Assembly (NCBI RefSeq): GCF_001307765.1
Contig: NZ_LKBA01000019.1
Span: 558,001-622,000, forward strand
Source of the DNA: Aliiroseovarius crassostreae
GTDB lineage: Bacteria > Pseudomonadota > Alphaproteobacteria > Rhodobacterales > Rhodobacteraceae
Reading direction: 5' to 3'
Length of the DNA: 64,000 nt
In this document: positions 56,179 to 62,358 of the stretch, piece by piece
How positions within the stretch are numbered: position 1 is the first letter of the stretch
Layout: each line of letters opens with the position of its first letter
Notes under the pieces: model-generated
Told to the model about the DNA's origin: nothing
The model's input: only the letters and a program-made list of their open reading frames with translations
Databases searched by the model: none
Translations under genes and position numbers: made by a program

Positions 56179-56343
56179 ATGAATGAAAAGCTTAAAGCGG
56201 CTATGAGAGCATTGCGGAACGCAGGTGCACGCGACGGCAGTGAGGTGCATTGGAAGGACGCTGACACGGATCAGATTCACACCTACCGGCTTGTGTTCAT
56301 CGAAGATGAAAACCAGCCCCAATGGGTCGAGGTGATCGCATGA
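56179..56343 (+). CDS. 54-residue small protein of unknown function
   Basis: ATG at 56179 with AAAGG eight bases upstream. The product is KLKAAMRALRNAGARDGSEV, then HWKDADTDQIHTYRLVFIED and a short tail, coherent and well biased in codons. It is a small soluble protein without a recognisable family. It lies between the HTH fragment and a convergent gene. Confidence 0.5.
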   Translation: MNEKLKAAMRALRNAGARDGSEVHWKDADTDQIHTYRLVFIEDENQPQWVEVIA

Positions 56344-56412
56344 CCTCCGAACCCAGCGAGACGCTGAATTCTCAAGCGGTCGGCTTTGAGTGAACCGACC
56401 GGAAACGCTGCT

Positions 56413-56790
56413 TCAGGCAGCAAGAAGGTAGTCAGAGAGCGGCTGCCCAGGGGCGCAGTCGATACGATACAGAAGGTCGGTGAGTGCCTCGGTCAGTAGG
56501 CAAATCTCTTCGACATAAGGATCGCTGGGATCCAGATCCGCAAAGTATGCCGCCTCGATACGATTTTCGTCGTGCACGTAGTATAGAGAAAGCAGCTTGT
56601 GCAGTTCGACGATGCCGCGCTGGAGACGGCGTGTCATCGCATTGGCGCTACGAATTTCATCCAGCAGGGATTGGGTGCGTTTCAACGCAAACTGTCCTGC
56701 CAGGACGAGCGATGCGCTCTGCAGCGCCTGATCGTGCTGGTAGGTAAAGTTCTGGACTTCGCGGAGCGGGTTCAGGGAAAAAATGCACAT
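56413..56790 (-). CDS. 125-residue helical protein of unknown function
   Basis: A helical cytoplasmic protein (FTYQHDQALQSASLVLAGQF, LLDEIRSANAMTRRLQRGIV, LYYVHDENRIEAAYFADLDP). Good coding bias; GAGGA precedes the start on the minus strand. I do not recognise a named domain. The region 56791-57118 upstream shows no supportable gene and probably contains its promoter. Confidence 0.65.
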   Translation of the reverse strand: MCIFSLNPLREVQNFTYQHDQALQSASLVLAGQFALKRTQSLLDEIRSANAMTRRLQRGIVELHKLLSLYYVHDENRIEAAYFADLDPSDPYVEEICLLTEALTDLLYRIDCAPGQPLSDYLLAA

Positions 56791-57120
56791 GGGAATCCTC
56801 CTGTGCTATGCCAACCAACCGAGCGTGACTGGCTTCAAGAGCGCCTTTCTTCTCCTTTCCGGCACTTGGTTTTGATGTGATCATGCTTTGGGGTTTTCGC
56901 GGGGTTCATCATGACGCCCCAGAAAACCGCAAACCTGATCATGTGAGCTTGATGTTTTCCACGCCTAAGAACAGAAGCGTAGAAAGGGGTAGTATGGCGC
57001 TTATTTGATGCGGTCTTTTTTACGATTTGACGCATCTGCCCCCAGTTGCCGAAATCTGTTTGGTTCGTGGAACCGATGAGCAAAAGATAAGAGAGGCAAT
57101 TTGGGGACAAAGTTCACACA

Positions 57121-57157
57121 AAAAAGCCCTCAAGTCATTGTGACTTAAGGGCTTTTT
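57121..57157. terminator. terminator after tRNA-Asn
   Basis: AAAAAGCCCT-C-AAGTCA, TTG loop, TGACTT-A-AGGGCTTTTT: a long stem with flanking A and T tracts, directly downstream of the minus-strand tRNA gene. It can act in both directions. Confidence 0.9.
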
Positions 57158-57158
57158 A

Positions 57159-57233
57159 TGGCTCCGGCGGTAGGGATCGAACCTACGACCAATTGATTAA
57201 CAGTCAACTGCTCTACCGCTGAGCTACGCCGGA
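57159..57233 (-). tRNA. tRNA-Asn (anticodon GTT)
   Basis: Reading the minus strand: acceptor stem TCCGGCG pairs with CGCCGGA, D-arm GCTC...GAGC, anticodon loop CTGTTAA with anticodon GTT, T-arm GTAGG-TTCGATC-CCTAC, discriminator G and encoded CCA. All four arms pair. Confidence 0.96.
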
Positions 57234-57299
57234 ACTGAGCCGGTGTATAGCTTTCGCCGTTTCCCGCTGCAAGAGGGGAAATTCACTTTATTTCGAAAA

Positions 57300-57450
57300 T
57301 TATTCAAGCCCGAGATTGAGTCCCGCTGGAGAAAGGGGAACCGGGATTTGGGTTATATTGTCAGTGGTTATCAGCTTGATTTCCGGGCCGATCACATCCG
57401 TGCGAACCAAGCCTAGCTTGGCGATAAGGGCCAGACGGATCCCGAGCCCC
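57300..57450 (-). pseudogene. possible C-terminal gene tail, unrecognised
   Basis: A 49-codon minus-strand stretch ending in TAA encodes LGIRLALIAKLGLVRTDVIG, then PEIKLITTDNITQIPVPLSP and AGLNLGLE. It has coding-like third-position bias and a stop just upstream of its first codon. It lies between tRNA-Asn and the IS3 remnant and is plausibly the end of a truncated gene. No family recognised. Confidence 0.25.
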
Positions 57451-57647
57451 CATTACGCGACGGGATCGTCAAAGGCAACCGCCTACACGGTACTCCCCGA
57501 TTGTTGGACAAGATTTGGCGTAAGTTAAGCTACTCTTTACTCCTGCTGATCGGGTTGGTTGTCGTCTTTTCTCAGCCAATAGACCACGGCCAGGGGTTTG
57601 CCGCCAAGGGCGGAATGAGGGCGCTTGCGGTTGTAGAACTTGATCCA

Positions 57648-57659
57648 TCTGCCGAGAGG
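57648..57659 (-). repeat. half palindromic insert P5 at a deletion junction
   Basis: Minus-strand CCTCTCGGCAGA is identical to the left arm of P2, P3 and P4. It replaces about 60 codons of the IS3 transposase between VRIS and WIKFYN. Only the left half of the element remains. Confidence 0.7.
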
Positions 57660-57785
57660 GGAGATGCGGACGCCGGATCGGCGCAGCTGGTCGGTCCAGA
57701 CAAAGGACGTGAACTGCGAACCCTGATCGGTGTTCATGATCTCTGGCGGGCCGAAGCGGGCGATAGCCTCCTTCAGTGCCTCGTA

Positions 57786-57828
57786 CCGTTGCCCGACAGG
57801 CGATTTGCTACGCAAATCTGCCGAGAGG
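57786..57828 (-). repeat. palindromic mini-insert P4 in IS3 transposase
   Basis: 43 nt on the minus strand, CCTCTCGGCAG ... CCTGTCGGGCAACGG, the same length as P3 and nearly identical outside the loop (GTA instead of CCT). The inner stem is ATTTGC/GCAAAT. It lies between the codons for AEFC and EALKEA and shifts the frame. Same orientation as the transposase. Confidence 0.9.
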
Positions 57829-58027
57829 GGCAGAACTCGGCCTCCAGCGTATTCGAGATGCGCCAAGCCAACACCTTGCGCGTGTGCCAATCCATGATCG
57901 CCACCAGATACAGGACCCTACGCCGCATCGGCAAGTATAGGTGATGCCCCCTGCCCAGACCTGGTTCAGGCGTGTCACGTGTAGCCCCCTGAGCAGATAG
58001 GGGTAGGTCTTGTGCCCCTTCGCGGCC

Positions 58028-58047
58028 CTGCCCCCTCTTGCACATGC
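58028..58047 (-). repeat. palindrome P6, one arm (split by IS5 copy 2)
   Basis: Read on the minus strand this is GCATGTGCAAGAGGGGGCAG, the complement-type partner of 58842-58859 (GCATGTGCGAGAGGGCAG on the plus strand). Without the IS5 element the two arms would form a hairpin of about 40 nt beginning CCCTCTCG inside the IS3 transposase. Confidence 0.55.
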
Positions 58048-58051
58048 TTAG

Positions 58052-58838
58052 GGCGTAGACTCATAAGAGCCAAATGACTGTTGCGGCGATGTGGGCTGCT
58101 ACCAAGAAGGTTTGTTGGCATCGAAATGTTCGCAGGCTGAGTTGTCGCCAGTCCTTCAGTCGGTTGAACATGCGCTCGACGATGTTGCGGGTTTTGGAGA
58201 GGTCTGCGTCATATTCGAATTGCATTTTGCGGTTCTTTCGAGGCGGGATGCAGGCGGTTGCCTTGGCGTCGCTCAGCCAGTCGCGCAGGTGATTTGCGTC
58301 GCAACCTCGGTCTGCAATGACGGTGGTTCCCCTGGCAACATATGGCTCAAGGCATTGAGTCGCATGGGTAATATCGGCTCGATGCCTGCGGTCAGATGCA
58401 GCTTTGAATTCAACCCGCCTTTTGTCTTGCCGATATCCCGTCCTTCGCCGGTGTTTTTTTGGCACCATTGGCTGCGATGCGATGCGTTTTGACATGGCTG
58501 GCGTCGATCATCAGCGTGGAAAGATCTGCCGTCTCCCGCACCAAAGTTTCGAACACATGCTCGAAAACGCCTGCTTCAGACCAGCGTTTGTAGCGGTTGT
58601 AGAGCGTCTTGGCGGGGCCATATTCCGGCGGCACATCGGACCAGCGATAGCCTCGCTGAATGCAGAAAATGATGCCCGATAACACGCGCCGGTCGTCGAC
58701 ACGCGGAACACCGCGCGGCGTATTGGGCAGCAAGGGCCTGATTTTATTGTACTGTTCTTCGGTGAGCCAGAAATGCGACGACATGAAACCTCCCAGATTT
58801 CACATCTTGAATCACATCAGCGTTTATAGGTCTACGCC
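58052..58838 (-). mobile_element. IS5-family element with slippery-site transposase
   Basis: A 787-bp element with ends GGCGTAGAC and GTCTACGCC, flanked by TTAG (58048-58051) and CTAG (58839-58842). OrfA (58784-58410) reads HFWLTEEQYNKIRPLLP, GYRWSDVPPEYGPAKTLYNR and LMIDASHVKTHRIA. OrfB (58495-58061) carries TTVIADRGCDANHLRDWLSD and ERMFNRLKDWRQLSL. The frames overlap at a run of seven A (58454-58460 as T on the plus strand), a likely programmed frameshift site. It may be full length and active. It is inserted in the IS3 transposase, within palindrome P6. Confidence 0.85.
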
Positions 58839-58841
58839 CTA

Positions 58842-58859
58842 GCATGTGCGAGAGGGCAG
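58842..58859 (-). repeat. palindrome P6, other arm
   Basis: Partner arm of 58028-58047. On the minus strand it reads CTGCCCTCTCGCACATGC, sharing CCTCTCG with the P1-P5 family. A CTAG-like IS5 target lies at its loop. Confidence 0.55.
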
Positions 58860-59713
58860 CGGGTGTTGGGCTTCTGGTAGACCGGCATGAGGCCCATCAA
58901 CCGCATGAGCCGACATATGCGTTTCTCATTCACCAGATGGCCTTCGTTGCGCAGATGCCAGGTCATTTGCTGGACCCCGAAGAATGGCGTTTCCAGGAAC
59001 TGCTCATCGATCTGGCGCATCAGCATCAGGTTCAGCGCCGTCTCGCCCTTGGGCCGATAGTAGAACGACGACCGCGAGATCGACAGCAGCTTGCACTGCT
59101 TGCCGATCGACAGATCGCGATTGGCAGGCTCAACCATCGAGCGCCTCACTTGCCGGTCCACGGTTTGAGCTTTCGTGACAAAAAATCGTTGGCCACAGCC
59201 AGTTCCCCGATCTTGGCATGCAGTTCTCTCTCCTGCTCTTCGTCAATCTCGGGGGCTTTCCTGCCGCCGCGCTCGAATACGCCGGACGCACCTTCCAGCA
59301 ATGCCTGCTTCCATGTGTGGATCATCGTCGGATGAACCCTGAACCGGCTCGCCAGCTCGGCAACCGTCTGCTCACCCTTCAGCGCCTCAAGCGCCACCTT
59401 CGCCTTGAACTCAGGCGAATGCTGCTTCCGTTTCGACCTCTCTGATCTCCTCTTCGTCGAAGATCAGCAGACCGCAAATCGTAGCCAACGTCAGTGTCCG
59501 AATTTCGGGGGGTAGCTCAGTTTCGGGGTCACGCCCCTCTTTTTTTGGCACAGGGAAGCATCGGAGAGCTATAGGCTTTCTTGAACTGGGTCAGAGTTCA
59601 AGCCATCAGCATGCACCACCACCGGCTCAGGTTTTCAGTTAATAAATGTAAATGGAGTGCCCGTTTCAAGATCAAGACCCGCCCAGAAAATTTTGCGGGC
59701 AGGCCTTGCTGGA

Positions 59714-60508
59714 TCAGGCTGCGTTTTGCGCGTTTACCACAACCACATCAACGACGACATTTGCAAAATCCTCCACCGCGCGGCCTTCAAGCGTCATTAC
59801 CTTTACCGAGCGGTAGAACATGTCGACGCCGGTCCCATCAGCATTTTCCTGGAAACTGACATGATCGGGGGACGGGTCATCGTCTTCAACGATCACCCCA
59901 AGAGTATCCAAACCGCTCTCGAAATCGGTCACAACCGGCGCGTTACCTTCTTCGGCGCTGTTTTGGATCGCGTAGAACGTATCGGCTTTTTCGCCGCCTG
60001 TCAGAACGTCGGATGCCCCGCCGATCAGGATGTCTGCCCCCCACCCTCCGGACAAGGTATCCGCTGCAAGGTCATCGATCAAAACCTCGTCATCCGACGA
60101 AAAGCCCCCGCCCCAAAGCGCGTCAGCGCCTTCGTGACCAAACAACTGATCTTCGCCTTCGCCGCCAACCAGAATATCGTTGCCTTTGCCGCCGCTCAGC
60201 AGGTCATTCCCCGCCCCGGCCAAAAGGGCATCATTGCCCGCACCACCGTAGATCTCGTCATCTCCCGCGCCCGTGATTGCATTATCGTCGCCACTACGTA
60301 GAGTTGCCACAATATCCTTCTTGCTGTTTTGTTCGTTGACCTCATCAGCATCTGAACTGCCGTTGATCGTCACAGGCCCGTTGCCATCACCGTCGGTCAC
60401 TGTCACATCAGGAGTTTCAGCATCCTCCACCTCATCATCATTGTCGGACCAACTGTCGATGATAAAGCCACCTGCAACCAGGGGGATCAGGGCAAACAAC
60501 CACAACAT
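59714..60508 (-). CDS. membrane-anchored RTX-type calcium-binding repeat protein
   Basis: 264 residues. A single N-terminal hydrophobic segment (MLWLFALIPLVAGGFIIDSW) acts as anchor or uncleaved signal and is followed by an acidic linker (NDDEVEDAETPD). RTX nonapeptides lie around residues 75-165 (GAGDDEIYGGAGNDALLAGA, GGKGNDILVGGEGEDQLFG). The C-terminal beta-rich domain (FESGLDTLGVIVEDDDPSPD) is typical of DUF/peptidase M10 tails. Unlike true T1SS substrates it has an N-terminal hydrophobic helix. Ca2+ binding is inferred. Confidence 0.82.
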   Translation of the reverse strand: MLWLFALIPLVAGGFIIDSWSDNDDEVEDAETPDVTVTDGDGNGPVTINGSSDADEVNEQNSKKDIVATLRSGDDNAITGAGDDEIYGGAGNDALLAGAGNDLLSGGKGNDILVGGEGEDQLFGHEGADALWGGGFSSDDEVLIDDLAADTLSGGWGADILIGGASDVLTGGEKADTFYAIQNSAEEGNAPVVTDFESGLDTLGVIVEDDDPSPDHVSFQENADGTGVDMFYRSVKVMTLEGRAVEDFANVVVDVVVVNAQNAA

Positions 60509-60646
60509 GTCTTCTCTCCAATTTCACTTTTCAATTGTGGATAGAAAGTAAAGAGCTAGCCAGAGGTTGACAATGTTAAAATCGGGCAAAAGTATGGCGC
60601 ATCGTTTCCCAGTCAAAAACAGTTATGTCCTGCGGGTCTTGCACTC

Positions 60647-61336
60647 TCAAGCCGCGGTTGGCATTTCCGCAACTTTTAGCTTCAAGAAACTGAAATCCAT
60701 TCCCTGCGTGGTCAGGTTGTCCCCGGCCACATGAACAATTGCCTCATCCTCCCCGGCCTGAATGGTCAAAGCTATCCCCTCAGGCGTCGTCTCGGCACTG
60801 ACCTCTACCTCGTCTCCATCGCCAACACCCTGAAGGTAAATAATAATCTGGTCTTCATCCGGATCAAAACCTTCGATACTGGGAACAGCATCATTATTCA
60901 TGTCATGAATAAGATGAAGGCTGTCCGCGCCTGCGCCCCCGATCAGCGTTTCATCACCATAGCCGATCAGCGTGTCGTTCCCCTCTCCTCCTTTCAGAAG
61001 GTCAGGAGCATGATCATCAAACACTTCACCATAGGTTTCGCCCAGCGTATTGCCAGACAGGAAGTCATCCCCTGCCCCCCCTTCAATCACATCTTCTCCA
61101 CCTCCGCCAATGGCAACATCATCACCGTCCCCGACAGAAATGAAATCGTCGCCTTCGGTGCCGACCACCGTGTCATCCCCAGCATAAGCCAGAAGATCCG
61201 CCCCCACGTCCTGCGAGCTTTTATCAATGAGATCATCACCTTCCGAAGGTTTGTCACTCACCTCCTCAAGGCTTCCCATCATTCCCAGAGCCAGACCAAG
61301 CAATGGCAAAACCAGCGCAATACCAAACATTTCCAA
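60647..61336 (-). CDS. second membrane-anchored RTX-type calcium-binding repeat protein
   Basis: A 229-residue paralogue of the previous gene with the same layout: N-terminal hydrophobic segment (FGIALVLPLLGLALGMMG), acidic linker, RTX-like repeats (residues about 50-140: VGTEGDDFISVGDGDDVAIG, GGAGDDFLSGNTLGE) and the C-terminal DPDEDQIIIYLQGVGDGDEV domain. It lies 140 bp upstream of its neighbour on the same strand. The two may act together at the cell surface; role unknown. Confidence 0.82.
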   Translation of the reverse strand: MEMFGIALVLPLLGLALGMMGSLEEVSDKPSEGDDLIDKSSQDVGADLLAYAGDDTVVGTEGDDFISVGDGDDVAIGGGGEDVIEGGAGDDFLSGNTLGETYGEVFDDHAPDLLKGGEGNDTLIGYGDETLIGGAGADSLHLIHDMNNDAVPSIEGFDPDEDQIIIYLQGVGDGDEVEVSAETTPEGIALTIQAGEDEAIVHVAGDNLTTQGMDFSFLKLKVAEMPTAA

Positions 61337-61474
61337 CCTCCATACAGCGATCCTTCAAGGGCAGGCTGGAGGGAAATCTCTAAAAAACGACTAAATGGAG
61401 AATTGTTTCCAAATTAAAAATAATCGGAACTTGTCTAAAAATGTATTTATCGACGTGACACCCCGCCACAAACG

Positions 61475-61500
61475 AAAAAAGCGGGCCGAAACCCGCTTTT
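61475..61500. terminator. terminator after the SDR gene
   Basis: AAAAAAGCGGG, CCGAAA loop, CCCGCTTTT: a 7-bp GC stem with A/T flanks, 22 bp beyond the SDR stop on the minus strand. Works in both orientations. Confidence 0.85.
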
Positions 61501-61522
61501 CCAATCCCGAAAGATTTTGGGG

Positions 61523-62290
61523 TCAGCGCGGCGCCATGCGGATTGCTCCATCCAGGCGGATCACCTCACCATTCAGCATCGGGTTTTCCACAATATGCCG
61601 GGCCAGAGCGGCAAACTCATTCGGATCGCCCAGACGGGACGGGAATGGGACCTGCGCGCCAAGGCTGTCCTGAACTTCCTGCGGAAGCCCCGCCACCATG
61701 GGCGTTTTGAAAATTCCAGGCGCAATGGCCATCACGCGGATGCCGTCGCGCATCAGGTCGCGCGCCATCGGCAGGGTCATGCCCACGACCCCCCCTTTTG
61801 ACGACGCGTAGGCCAGCTGACCAATTTGCCCGTCAAACGCTGCAATGGAGGCGGTACTCACAATGACACCCCGTTCTCCATCCTCGGTAACCGGATCGGC
61901 AGAGGCCATGCCAGCCGCCGCCTGACTGGCGCAGTTGAACGTACCAATCATGTTCACGGCAATGACTTTCGCAAACAGGGCCGCATCATGGGCCACGCCC
62001 TTGGACTGGGTCTTGGCCGCAGGTGCAATCCCGGCGCAGTTCACCATGATCCGTTCCTGACCATGGGCTGAGCGCAGCGTTTCAAACCCCGCAGCCACAG
62101 ACGCCGCGTCGGACACATCCACCTTGGCAAAGGCACCACCAATTTCTGCGGCCATGGCCTGCCCGGCATCTTCGTTTAGGTCAAAAATTCCAACTTTGGC
62201 CCCGGCTTTGGCAAGTGTACGGGCAACGGTGCCCCCCAGGCCTGACGCCCCACCGGATACGACGGCAACAGTGTTTTCGGTAATCTGCAT
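61523..62290 (-). CDS. short-chain dehydrogenase (3-hydroxyacyl-CoA dehydrogenase type)
   Basis: A 255-residue classical SDR: nucleotide-binding VVSGGASGLGGTVAR, the NAG-type motif VNCAGIAP, catalytic Ser in STASIAAF and YASSKGG (YxxxK). The sequence PGIFKTPMVAGLPQEVQDSL and the overall pattern resemble type II (HSD17B10-like) 3-hydroxyacyl-CoA dehydrogenases of fatty-acid or isoleucine breakdown. I use the ATG at 62290; a longer frame upstream is not family-like. Confidence 0.9.
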   Translation of the reverse strand: MQITENTVAVVSGGASGLGGTVARTLAKAGAKVGIFDLNEDAGQAMAAEIGGAFAKVDVSDAASVAAGFETLRSAHGQERIMVNCAGIAPAAKTQSKGVAHDAALFAKVIAVNMIGTFNCASQAAAGMASADPVTEDGERGVIVSTASIAAFDGQIGQLAYASSKGGVVGMTLPMARDLMRDGIRVMAIAPGIFKTPMVAGLPQEVQDSLGAQVPFPSRLGDPNEFAALARHIVENPMLNGEVIRLDGAIRMAPR

Positions 62291-62358
62291 TTGGGTCTCC
62301 CAACCTCTACCACGGCTCAGTCGTGACCCGCTTAACAGGAATTGCACAACCGTTCAAT

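Larger units (their letters stand above)
57490..59440 (-). pseudogene. IS3-family transposase (OrfA and OrfB), heavily disrupted
   Basis: OrfA reads [20 protein letters not shown] to LSRKLKPWTGK (about 59430-59146); its usual ATG appears changed to AGG. OrfB starts near 59161 (VEPANRDLSIGKQCKLLSIS) and runs to PVYQKPNT, where a palindrome split by an IS5 element interrupts it. It then continues MRRRVLYLVAIMDWHTRKVL, is frameshifted by P4 after EAEFC, resumes EALKEAIARFGPPEIMNTDQ and loses about 60 codons at a P5 half-insert. It ends FYNRKRPHSALGGKP. Outer limits are approximate. Confidence 0.87.

Noticed and set aside
59678-59700. Terminator after the first membrane RTX gene
   Set aside because: Only a 5-bp stem (CCCGC/GCGGG) and no T tract on the correct side.
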